Source of the DNA: an uncultured Amylibacter sp.
GTDB lineage: Bacteria; Pseudomonadota; Alphaproteobacteria; Rhodobacterales; Rhodobacteraceae
Direction of reading: 5' to 3'
Assembly (NCBI GenBank): GCA_937944065.1
Contig: CALDZS010000250.1
Span: forward strand, 1-14,862
DNA length: 14,862 nt
Positions 7,918 through 14,051 of the stretch are shown in pieces (the stretch's first letter is position 1; each line of letters opens with the position of its first letter). The notes beneath the pieces were generated by a model, which worked only from the letters and a program-made list of their open reading frames with translations, was not told the DNA's origin and did not search any database. The position numbers and the translations under genes are program-made.

Positions 7918-8172
7918 ATGGGAACGACATCTCAAAAAGAAAACCAACTAGGAAAATGGGCGATGTGGGCGTGCTGCACGATTATGCTACTTCCTCTCGT
8001 TGGTTATTTGATCGTTGCGCAGACCAGTATTACGTCTGCAGGGTTGATCAATGCCGCGCTGCCTCTAGGCCTTTGCTTGGGGATGCACCTCGTCATGCAT
8101 AAAATGATGGGGAAATCGTGCCATGCAAAGCCTGCTGAAATCCCTACCACGGAGCAAAAAGATGCAATCTAA
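7918..8172 (+). CDS. Small Met/His/Cys-rich membrane protein (84 aa)
   Basis: Two hydrophobic helices (about 14-34 and 42-60). Potential soft-metal ligands cluster at membrane ends: C19-C20 in the first helix, C53, M56-H57, M60-H61, M63-M64 and C68-H69 in and just after the second. This resembles the small DUF2933-type proteins of copper loci, but I cannot assign it firmly. The ribosome site is weak. Its last 11 bases overlap the start of the L,D-transpeptidase, and a CueR-like site lies 67 bases upstream, so it is probably copper-induced. An overlapping frame starting at 7851 has no family features and is a shadow. Confidence 0.75.
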   Translation: MGTTSQKENQLGKWAMWACCTIMLLPLVGYLIVAQTSITSAGLINAALPLGLCLGMHLVMHKMMGKSCHAKPAEIPTTEQKDAI

Positions 8173-8728
8173 ATTCATAAATCGCCGCGGTGTTATCGCA
8201 GCCGGACTAGCAACACCTTTTCTGTCCAGCGCCGTTTCCGCCCAGACAGAGCCTGTAGTATCCACTAGGCGAAATATCTCTGGCTTTAAAGGCCAATCGT
8301 GGGAACCATATTTTGACACGCTAGAACATGGAGCAGTATTGTGTGACACTAAAAGCCGCGCACTGCATTTTTGGTCAGAGGACGAAACGGTTTACAACCT
8401 TTATCCCACCAGTGTTCCATTGTCGGATGACTTAACCCGTTTGGGGCGAACAACGATCATCCAGAAACGCGTAGGTCCTAGTTGGCGGCCCACGCCTGAC
8501 ATGTTGAAGCGCAATCCGGAATGGCCCGCGTATATCGGGCCTGGCCCCGAGAATCCTTTAGGGACGCATGCCCTTTACTTATCTTGGACATACTACCGTA
8601 TCCATGGGACGGGCGACACGCGCAAGATTGGCAGAAGATCGTCAAATGGATGTATTGGTCTGTACAATCACCAAATCTCTGAGCTGTTCGACCTGACCAA
8701 AGTAGGCACACAAGTCTTGCTGATATAG
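8162..8728 (+). CDS. Tat-exported L,D-transpeptidase family protein (188 aa)
   Basis: YkuD-fold protein predicted to act on periplasmic peptidoglycan by forming 3-3 cross-links or attaching proteins. NRRGVIAAGLA (7-17) is a twin-arginine signal with cleavage near VSA (25-27). The catalytic region shows H148-G-T, then SSNG and C164. The position after GCI normally holds Arg; here it is Gly166, a departure from the HxGC[IV]R pattern that may lower or change activity. I chose the ATG at 8162 over 8123 because a clean GGAG lies 7 bases upstream and the Tat motif falls at the usual distance. The start lies inside the preceding gene. Possession of a copper-linked L,D-transpeptidase is notable because copper inhibits this enzyme family. 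Confidence 0.85.
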   Translation: MQSKFINRRGVIAAGLATPFLSSAVSAQTEPVVSTRRNISGFKGQSWEPYFDTLEHGAVLCDTKSRALHFWSEDETVYNLYPTSVPLSDDLTRLGRTTIIQKRVGPSWRPTPDMLKRNPEWPAYIGPGPENPLGTHALYLSWTYYRIHGTGDTRKIGRRSSNGCIGLYNHQISELFDLTKVGTQVLLI

Positions 8729-8830
8729 CTAAGCCAGATGCCGATCATTGAGCCAAAGTAAGTGCAGTTGATTTGCGATATCGAGGTAGATGTTTAGCTG
8801 CAGTTGACAAGTTAATTCTGGAGTTATGAC

Positions 8831-9223
8831 ATGCTTGTACCCTTATCCGTCGGGCTTATCTTGGGCGGTGTAATAACCTTAACATTGCAGTTCAGTGGTA
8901 TGGCCAGGGAAAGATCGAGTGTTGCGGTCACACTGGTTGCCATTGCGGCATTCTATCCAGTTTTTGCCGCTGCAAACGGCGAGCTCAATAGTCTGATATT
9001 TCACACAGCCGTAATGGCATTGTTTATCGCTTGCGCTTGGTTTGGCTTTCGACATTCAGCCACATTTATAGCCTTTGGCTTGGTTGCTCATGGCCTGTTC
9101 GATGTATCGATGTTGTTCTTCACATCGCCAGCACCGATGTGGTGGCCGACCTTCTGCGCCGCTGTAGATATCGTATTGGGGCTGTGGTTATTTTGGCGAA
9201 CGCGACAAGCGTCAATGATTTGA
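8831..9223 (+). CDS. Small multi-pass membrane protein of unknown function (130 aa)
   Basis: Four or five hydrophobic helices cover nearly the whole chain, with few charged residues apart from RERSS (26-30) and the RTRQ tail. VAHGLFDVSM (83-92) and PMWWPTFCAAVDIVLG (101-116) are the most distinctive parts and recall DUF6010-type proteins, a weak match from memory. GGAG nine bases before the ATG supports the start. It lies 102 bases after the L,D-transpeptidase, so may be a separate unit. No function can be stated. Confidence 0.6.
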   Translation: MLVPLSVGLILGGVITLTLQFSGMARERSSVAVTLVAIAAFYPVFAAANGELNSLIFHTAVMALFIACAWFGFRHSATFIAFGLVAHGLFDVSMLFFTSPAPMWWPTFCAAVDIVLGLWLFWRTRQASMI

Positions 9224-9380
9224 CTGCGCATAGTTTACACCGCTGGTGAAAGTGCTGAAATCCATTTACAAGCACAGATAATCACTTGGTGGATCACTCC
9301 AAATCAGAATCAACACCCATGACATTAATTGCCAATTTGTGTCGGCTTAGTACCCTAGTTCTCATGAAGGCACTAACCCA

Positions 9381-9605
9381 TTATGCGCAGCAGGACTTGC
9401 CTTCTTGAATGGGAGGACAAGGAACCGTGGCATACGAACAATAGACACAACAGTCGCCCTCAAGAGGTTTCAAAACCTTAGCACAAGATTTGCATTCATA
9501 GAACCACTGACATGCGTCGGTCGGCATCGTCTCTGTTTCGACATGTCCACAATTCGGACATGTGATTGTTGACCGCATGGTTACTTTTGTTTCTGTTTTC
9601 GCCAT
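9381..9605 (-). CDS. GDCCVxC-domain cysteine-rich protein (74 aa)
   Basis: Small soluble protein with three Cys clusters: CPNC (16-19), CKSC (38-41) and GDCCVYC (50-56), plus C63 and a CC near the C-terminus (72-73). The family is recurrently found beside merF/merT and includes selenoprotein members in which the last Cys of GDCCVxC is Sec; here all are TGT or TGC Cys codons. A role in binding or passing on mercury is plausible but unproven. The start at 9605 lies inside merF (25-base overlap) and gives the family's usual N-terminal length; an ATG at 9578, two bases after the merF stop, is an alternative. Both ribosome sites are weak, pointing to coupling. Confidence 0.85.
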   Translation of the reverse strand: MAKTETKVTMRSTITCPNCGHVETETMPTDACQWFYECKSCAKVLKPLEGDCCVYCSYATVPCPPIQEGKSCCA

Positions 9606-9790
9606 AGCGCGTACCCCGTAAGAAGAAGAAAACCTGCCAACATCGGCAGCAAAACCGCGTCATTGTAGATAACGCCAAGTAGCCCAGTAAGACCTAAAGC
9701 AGTTAGAACGATAGGCAACAGCGGTGTAAAGCAACACAGAATTGCGAACAACGTTCCGCCAAGGCCTAGTGCCAGTAATTTGTTTTTCAT
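9581..9790 (-). CDS. merF: Mercury transporter MerF (69 aa)
   Basis: Two-helix inner-membrane carrier that brings Hg(II) into the cytoplasm. The first helix holds the vicinal pair C19-C20 (AILCCFTPLLP), and the second (about 46-63) ends in a basic tail, WRKQKQK. The sequence from ALGLTGLLGVIYNDAVLLP matches the family well. GAGGTC eight bases ahead of the ATG supports the start, which overlaps the merT stop as ATGA. The usual second Cys pair of MerF (near the C-terminal side of the loop) is not seen; only one vicinal pair is present. Confidence 0.9.
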   Translation of the reverse strand: MKNKLLALGLGGTLFAILCCFTPLLPIVLTALGLTGLLGVIYNDAVLLPMLAGFLLLTGYALWRKQKQK

Positions 9791-10176
9791 AACGTTGACC
9801 TCAAGATATCGAATAGGAAGCGTTGAACAGAACCTTCCCAAATAGATGATGACAGTGCGATCAAGAAGGCGCATGACGCGACTCCTGTCCAAATTAGTGT
9901 TGAACGCTTTTTGACGGCGCATGGTTTTGGCCAAAGCACTCGAAACCATGCCCAACCAAGCGCCAATGCGACGAATATTAAAATCGGAACACGATAGGTG
10001 GTAAAGGGGCCCAATATGCTCAGCCATGACCCACCAAGGCCAATTATGGACAAACCGATGGGAAGCACACAACAAGACGCAGACAGAAACGCAAGCAAAG
10101 CCGTAAGGGGCATTGCAAAGCGATTTAATGGAGCAGGCTTTGAACTCGCAGAGGGTTGATTTGTACTTGTGATCAT
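9787..10176 (-). CDS. merT: Mercuric transport protein MerT (129 aa)
   Basis: Three-helix inner-membrane Hg(II) importer. C35-C36 (SASCCVLPIGL) in the first helix is the Hg-accepting pair, with WLSILGPFTTYRVP typical of the loop after it. The second helix is about 63-82; the following loop has only one Cys (C86) where MerT normally has two, and C102 sits in the third helix. The start is fixed by frame: there is no GTG or TTG in frame and the next ATG (10113) lacks a ribosome site. The ATG at 10176 falls almost exactly where transcription is predicted to begin from the MerR promoter, so the mRNA may be leaderless. Confidence 0.88.
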   Translation of the reverse strand: MITSTNQPSASSKPAPLNRFAMPLTALLAFLSASCCVLPIGLSIIGLGGSWLSILGPFTTYRVPILIFVALALGWAWFRVLWPKPCAVKKRSTLIWTGVASCAFLIALSSSIWEGSVQRFLFDILRSTL

Positions 10177-10182
10177 TATGTG

Positions 10183-10213
10183 ATTTTAATTCCTGTAGTT
10201 ACTACAGGAGCAA
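10183..10213 (-). promoter_or_regulatory. MerR-type promoter/operator of merT-merF
   Basis: On the minus strand TTGCTC (10213-10208) and TAAAAT (10188-10183) are exactly 19 bases apart. Inside is a perfect 8+3+8 inverted repeat, TCCTGTAG-TTA-CTACAGGA (10191-10209 on the plus strand), the classic position for a MerR dimer. The site also overlaps the ribosome site of the divergent merR, so binding would be expected to repress that gene. Confidence 0.88.
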
Positions 10214-10218
10214 GAGAA

Positions 10219-10620
10219 ATGTTTGCTATTGGTCAAGCGTCAAAACAAAGCGGCGTAAATATCGAAACAATCCGTTATTACGAACGTGAGGGCGTTGTGC
10301 CTAAGCCTGGTCGCTCTGCGGCAGGACGGCGCTTATACACAAGCGATGAGATCGCAAAATTGCGGTTCGTAAAACGGTGCCGTGATTTAGGGTTTCCGAT
10401 AGCGATTATTCAAACATTCCAATCGTTGAGTGGCGAAGAGCACCGTCCCTGTACTGATGTGAAATTAATTGCGGATCAGCATCTTGCAGTGGTTGATGCG
10501 AAGATCGATAACCTAGTCAATCTAAGAGCAGCGTTGAAAAATCTATCTGAAAACTGCGATAATGGAACAGCAACTTGCCCGATGTTGGAGGCACTTATGA
10601 GCGATGAGCCAACGAAGTAA
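10219..10620 (+). CDS. merR: MerR-family Hg-type metal sensor (133 aa)
   Basis: Winged helix-turn-helix (1-70, IETIRYYEREGVV at 15-27) with a dimerisation helix and a C-terminal metal loop. The three Cys positions expected of a mercury or divalent sensor are present: C78 (HRPCTDVK, where CueR has Ser), C113 and C120 (ENC...ATCP). The loop between the last two has six residues, slightly shorter than the eight of Tn501 MerR. I chose the ATG at 10219 because it gives the family N-terminus; a longer frame from 10156 would run through the operator. GGAG lies nine bases upstream, within the operator. Divergent from merT, which it is expected to control. Confidence 0.88.
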   Translation: MFAIGQASKQSGVNIETIRYYEREGVVPKPGRSAAGRRLYTSDEIAKLRFVKRCRDLGFPIAIIQTFQSLSGEEHRPCTDVKLIADQHLAVVDAKIDNLVNLRAALKNLSENCDNGTATCPMLEALMSDEPTK

Positions 10621-10638
10621 ATGATTTATGCGGTGCAG

Positions 10639-10673
10639 TCTAAATCAATCAAACAGAGCTGTATTTAGATTTT
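10639..10673. terminator. Possible bidirectional hairpin between convergent genes
   Basis: TCTAAAT (10639-10645) pairs with ATTTAGA (10663-10669), followed by TTTT. The loop is 17 bases and the stem is AT-rich, so this is a weak candidate. Its position between the 3' ends of merR and the Crp/Fnr gene is what makes it worth listing. Confidence 0.3.
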
Positions 10674-10700
10674 GTGACGTGTCGCAAGGTGCAGCTTGCC

Positions 10701-11204
10701 TTAGGGTTGACCACGACCAGTGCGGATCATGCGACCATCCTCACATAAGTCCCTAAAAGCTCGGTAGCAGCTTTCATGTGTGAGATTTATACGAGTGGCC
10801 AGTTCAGTGACTGTCGCATCAAAATACCCTGCTTGAACAGCCGCAATAACGCGTTCCTTGGCGGAGCCGATGGCCAGCATCTCGATATGCGCTCGATACC
10901 GCTGAACTTGCACAGCAAGCAATCTGGTAAAGCCTTCACTAAACACTGGGGTTGTCCTCATGGTTGAAATGACGTCGGTTTTGGAAATCTTTAGAACTCT
11001 GCCCGGTACATTACAAACTGCATCACAATGATATCTCTCCGAAATGATTGAAGCCTCGGCAAACAACCCATCGGCTACTGCCCTATGCAACGTCAGCTTG
11101 TCCCCATTTAAGCTTGATCGTTGCAAGGTGACGCACCCTGTGACCACGCGACATAACCCAGATGTCGGTTGGTCTTGCCTGAATAATACATCACCGTCTT
11201 CCAT
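10701..11204 (-). CDS. Crp/Fnr-family transcription regulator (167 aa)
   Basis: An N-terminal cyclic-nucleotide-binding-like beta-roll (1-70, LFRQDQPTSGLCRVVTGCV and LFAEASI), a long dimerisation helix (about 80-115), and a C-terminal helix-turn-helix (VTELATRINLTHESCYRAFRDL, 131-152). The chain begins slightly late compared with full-length Crp, but an in-frame TGA four codons upstream fixes the ATG at 11204 as the start. Cys residues (18, 24, 60, 64) do not match the FNR iron-sulfur pattern, so it is not an FNR-type oxygen sensor by sequence. It probably acts at the palindrome in the intergenic region. Ligand and targets are unknown. Confidence 0.85.
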   Translation of the reverse strand: MEDGDVLFRQDQPTSGLCRVVTGCVTLQRSSLNGDKLTLHRAVADGLFAEASIISERYHCDAVCNVPGRVLKISKTDVISTMRTTPVFSEGFTRLLAVQVQRYRAHIEMLAIGSAKERVIAAVQAGYFDATVTELATRINLTHESCYRAFRDLCEDGRMIRTGRGQP

Positions 11205-11257
11205 ATCAATGGATCAACATACGTTGGGTGGCAAAAGCGAAAAGGGATCTGGCTTCA

Positions 11258-11273
11258 TATGATCCAAATCATA
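11258..11273. promoter_or_regulatory. Perfect FNR/Crp-like palindrome
   Basis: TATGAT-CCAA-ATCATA is a perfect 6+4+6 inverted repeat containing the TGAT-N4-ATCA core of FNR boxes. It is centred at 11265.5 between the divergent Crp/Fnr gene and the secreted-protein gene. A -10-like TAGTTT at 11295-11300 stands at the distance expected for a class II activated promoter reading right. Confidence 0.65.
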
Positions 11274-11319
11274 AAGCTTTCTTTGTAGCTTGGATAGTTT
11301 AATTGAAAAGGAGAGTTTG

Positions 11320-11841
11320 ATGAGACTCAGTATTATCACCACGGCCCTAATCTTAGTGGCATCCAGTTCGATGTCCCAACATGCGCATCGCCCAGATAAA
11401 GTTACCGAAACGGGGCAGTCTCAATTCGCAGCAATAGCCGAAATAGTAGCCGTACTGCGCGATGATCCTGCCACGGATTGGAAGAATGTCGATATTGCGG
11501 CCTTACGTGATCACCTTATAGACATGGATACGGTAACAACGCAGGCCAGCGTGGCGCGGACAACTAAGCGGCTTGCGATAACATTTGATGTGACTGGTAA
11601 TGAACTTGTTGCACCAGCTATTCAGCGTATGGTTTTGGCGCATAGCCCAATGTTGCAAAGCGCAGCTGGTTGGTCAGTCGTCAGCGAGAAACAACCCGAT
11701 GGCGCAATTATGGAGATAACTGTTAATTCGCAGGATGATTTGCATGAAGCTTCTGGGCTTGGCTTTTTCGGAGTAATGACGATTGGAGCTCACCACCAAC
11801 AACATCACCTGATGATCGCAAAAGGTAATTCGCCTCATTGA
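11320..11841 (+). CDS. Secreted His-rich protein of unknown function (173 aa)
   Basis: A signal peptide (about 1-18, MRLSIITTALILVASSSM) leads to a soluble periplasmic domain. His residues near both ends stand out: HAH at 21-23 and H158-H-QQ-H162-H close to the C-terminus, followed by a terminal His. Long stretches (AEIVAVLRDDPATDWKNVD, DHLIDMDTVT) match a conserved hypothetical family I have seen in alphaproteobacteria but cannot name. GGAGAG six bases before the ATG at 11320 supports this start over the in-frame ATG at 11290. The gene is divergent from the Crp/Fnr regulator with an FNR-like palindrome between. Metal binding is suggested by His content only. Confidence 0.75.
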   Translation: MRLSIITTALILVASSSMSQHAHRPDKVTETGQSQFAAIAEIVAVLRDDPATDWKNVDIAALRDHLIDMDTVTTQASVARTTKRLAITFDVTGNELVAPAIQRMVLAHSPMLQSAAGWSVVSEKQPDGAIMEITVNSQDDLHEASGLGFFGVMTIGAHHQQHHLMIAKGNSPH

Positions 11842-12090
11842 AGGAATGGAAAACAGTAACAGTAGCGGTCACTTCCTAAATCCATACTCCGCTAAAAGGG
11901 AATGACAAGTGTGCTAACCTTAGCGCGCTAAAGTTCTAAAATCCGCGAACAGCAGCTTTGCGATGAGGTAACACTTTGCCTTTCACAATCGTCGTATGTC
12001 AGTTAATATCAAGGGCGTATATTATTTCGCTAGAACAATGAAATTCTGGATGTAGTCTTCAATAGCATGAAATTTTAGGGAATAGTGGAA

Positions 12091-12771
12091 ATGGAACTTA
12101 CAAGACGGCATTTTATTATTACCTCATCAACTTTATTTTCAGGTCCGATTGCTTCACCTGCGATAGCATTGTCAAACGAGAGCAGTCAAAATCTGAAACC
12201 AAAAGCGCCCGTTTCGGATCGGGAAATGTGGTCAACATGGGACTCACGCATCACTCCAGAAAACTTTGATCTAGCGACCTCTAATCCATGGGGTTTGGAT
12301 GCTAGGTACTTACCCGCAAGGGTTTTGGCGAACGATGGGTTGCGCGCTGGCGACATCTATGTAGACGCAATCGCAAGGTATCTTTACTTGATTGAGCCAG
12401 AGGGTACCGCAATGCGGTATGGTGTAGGAATAGCCAAAGGCGATCTATACGAGCCTGGCGTATACACTATAAAACGGAAAACCCAATGGCCGACATGGCG
12501 CCCTACGCAAAGCATGATTGAACGTGAGCCAGATAAGTTTGAAAAATACTCAAATGGCGTAGACGGCGGCCCCACGAATCCGTTGGGATCAAGGGCATTT
12601 TATCTTTACGTGGGGAACCGCGACACCTACCTGCGAATACATGGCACCCCTCAGCCAAGATCAATCGGAAGTCGGGCAAGTTCAGGGTGCGTACGCATGG
12701 TTATGGCACATATCATCGATCTTTATGATCGTGTAGAGACAGGTTCAACTGCACATCTGTATTCCGTCTAA
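12091..12771 (+). CDS. Tat-exported L,D-transpeptidase (226 aa)
   Basis: YkuD-fold enzyme predicted to link meso-diaminopimelate residues in periplasmic peptidoglycan. TRRHFIITSS (4-13) is a twin-arginine motif, cleavage near 24-27. The domain runs from about 88 to the end: H184-G-T, then SSG-C200-V-R202, the complete HxGC[IV]R signature. TWRPT (135-139) and NPLG (163-166) recur in the first L,D-transpeptidase, so the two are related. AGGGA nine bases before the ATG at 12091 favours it over the GTG at 12085. The gene stands alone on the plus strand; the next gene is convergent, 13 bases away. Its catalytic Arg contrasts with Gly166 in the earlier copy. Confidence 0.9.
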   Translation: MELTRRHFIITSSTLFSGPIASPAIALSNESSQNLKPKAPVSDREMWSTWDSRITPENFDLATSNPWGLDARYLPARVLANDGLRAGDIYVDAIARYLYLIEPEGTAMRYGVGIAKGDLYEPGVYTIKRKTQWPTWRPTQSMIEREPDKFEKYSNGVDGGPTNPLGSRAFYLYVGNRDTYLRIHGTPQPRSIGSRASSGCVRMVMAHIIDLYDRVETGSTAHLYSV

Positions 12772-12784
12772 CAGAGGCCCGCGA

Positions 12785-13090
12785 TTAGCTTGTCTCAGGC
12801 TCGACAGGGTTGCCGTCTTTATCGACATAAGTAATGCAAATAGGGCCGCCTGCTCTTGATCGAACAGGTAGCCATAGTGTTTCAACTGGCCCTTTGTGAA
12901 GATAGAGAGCACATCCTGTTTCATCGTCAATTCTTGTGGTTTCCAAATCTTGATTTGGATCAGCCAAAGCAGTGACGCTTTCTGGAAGAGTTGGCTTTTC
13001 TTTTACGGCTGGGGTTTGGTCCAGAATAGGTACACTGCACGCTGAGAGCACCGCGCTGACAGCCAGTAAAGATAAAACATTTGAACGCAT
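12785..13090 (-). CDS. Small lipoprotein (101 aa)
   Basis: A signal peptide with a lipobox (LSAC, Cys18) marks it as a lipoprotein held in the envelope. The mature part of about 83 residues is Pro-rich at the start (QTPAVKEKPTLPESV) and carries two further Cys (C60 in DDETGCALYLHKG and C85 in GGPICITY), a possible disulfide. GGAAG eight bases before the start supports the ATG. I do not recognise a named family. It is convergent with the L,D-transpeptidase, which might hint at a shared envelope role, but nothing proves it. Confidence 0.75.
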   Translation of the reverse strand: MRSNVLSLLAVSAVLSACSVPILDQTPAVKEKPTLPESVTALADPNQDLETTRIDDETGCALYLHKGPVETLWLPVRSRAGGPICITYVDKDGNPVEPETS

Positions 13091-13387
13091 ATTATCAACT
13101 TCCAGTTTTTATTTGCACATAGAGATATCAACCATAGAGGAGTCTTTGCAGTACGTACCAATTTACTTTCACTTTTCAAAAGAAATGCACTATTTTTGAC
13201 TGTAGCGATCTGTTTGACGGAAAAGACATGCCAGAATGCCGCGCAAGGTAGATTTGGACTGTTAAAAAGTGAGTGTTGTATAAGGGCTCTTTACTGCCGT
13301 CGACCAGTTTCTTGATGCTTATGTTAAATTAGGTTGGCAACGTCTGGTTGGCGATGGGGAGGTATGTGGTGGATCGGAGGATCCACT
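13091..13387. other. Intergenic region before the integrase
   Basis: About 300 bases with no coding frame I would call real. TTGACT at 13195-13200 has no good -10 at a normal distance. The clear structure is the hairpin described separately at 13367-13388. Confidence 0.5.
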
Positions 13388-13388
13388 A
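13367..13388 (+). promoter_or_regulatory. Hairpin with Shine-Dalgarno in its loop
   Basis: GTGGAT (13369-13374) pairs with ATCCAC (13381-13386); the stem extends by one G-T and one T-A pair to eight. The six-base loop CGGAGG contains the ribosome site, and the A of the integrase start codon closes the stem. This would tune translation of the recombinase. Confidence 0.5.
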
Positions 13389-14020
13389 TGCATATACCAA
13401 ATTTACCAGCAGTTCAGCCTAAGCGTCTCGCTTGGAACAAGGGGCGCATCATAGGGCAAAAACTTCCACTGTTGCCCAAGCATGTTTGGGCAATTCGTGT
13501 CAGACTGGAAATCGCTGAAAAGTTACGCGACCTAGCTTTGTTTAATATGGCAATCGATAGCAAGCTAAGAGGATGTGACCTAGTGACGCTGAAAGTTTCG
13601 GATGTTTATTCGGCGGGGCAAATGAAAGAACGCACCTCTGTGTTGCAGAGTAAAACGCAAAAGCCGGTTCGTTTTGAGATTACTAATGGAACGCGTAAGT
13701 CTATTTTAAGATGGCTTGATGATCCCTTGATGGTGGGATCTGAGTTCCTATGGCCTGGACGTTTCCACAAGCCACTTCATATTTCGACTCGCCAATATGC
13801 CAGACTTGTTCGCGATTGGGTCAAGTCAATCGGCTTGGAACCTAGCGCGTATGGAACGCATTCGATGCGGCGAACCAAAGTGTCTCAGATATATAAGAAA
13901 ACTGGAAATCTACGCGCTGTGCAATTGTTGCTAGGGCATACGAAGATGGACAGTACCGTCAGATACTTGGGTGTTGAGTTAGAAGATGCATTAGCAATTT
14001 CGGAGGCCGTTGAAATATGA
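13388..14020 (+). CDS. Tyrosine recombinase, catalytic domain only (210 aa)
   Basis: Site-specific recombinase of the lambda-integrase superfamily. All catalytic residues are visible: R61 (KLRGCDL), K89 (SKTQKP), H158-SM-R161 (GTHSMRR), H184 (LLGHTK) and nucleophile Y193 (TVRYLGV). There is no N-terminal core-binding domain, and the chain is about 210 residues against 300-400 for phage integrases, matching a compact family that is widespread on plasmids and transposon-like elements of Proteobacteria. The ATG at 13388 is set by GGAGG seven bases upstream; a longer frame from 13334 lacks one. It sits at the right end of the metal locus next to repeat copy 2. Confidence 0.9.
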   Translation: MHIPNLPAVQPKRLAWNKGRIIGQKLPLLPKHVWAIRVRLEIAEKLRDLALFNMAIDSKLRGCDLVTLKVSDVYSAGQMKERTSVLQSKTQKPVRFEITNGTRKSILRWLDDPLMVGSEFLWPGRFHKPLHISTRQYARLVRDWVKSIGLEPSAYGTHSMRRTKVSQIYKKTGNLRAVQLLLGHTKMDSTVRYLGVELEDALAISEAVEI

Positions 14021-14026
14021 TTATTT

Positions 14027-14051
14027 GGGCCGACTTCACTGTCGGTCCTTT
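14027..14051 (+). terminator. Possible terminator of the integrase gene
   Basis: GGGCCGAC (14027-14034) pairs with GTCGGTCC (14041-14048) over eight base pairs with one G-T, loop of six, followed by TTTA. It starts seven bases after the stop codon. The short T-run makes it only moderately convincing. Confidence 0.5.

Noticed and set aside
7851..8102. 83-codon frame over the small membrane protein gene
   Set aside because: It starts in the CueR-like site, has no family features and overlaps the 7918 gene, which has membrane helices and metal motifs.
8804..8830. TTGACA as a promoter for the 8831 gene
   Set aside because: Only 21 bases separate it from the start codon, too few for a -10, a start site and the ribosome site seen.
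9381..9605. Selenoprotein form of the GDCCVxC protein
   Set aside because: The codon at the Sec position is TGT, an ordinary Cys codon, and the frame has no internal TGA.
11920..11931. TTAGCGCGCTAA palindrome as an operator
   Set aside because: A perfect 12-base palindrome, but isolated in a 249-base gap, far from the next start codon, with no matching second site, so no role can be supported.
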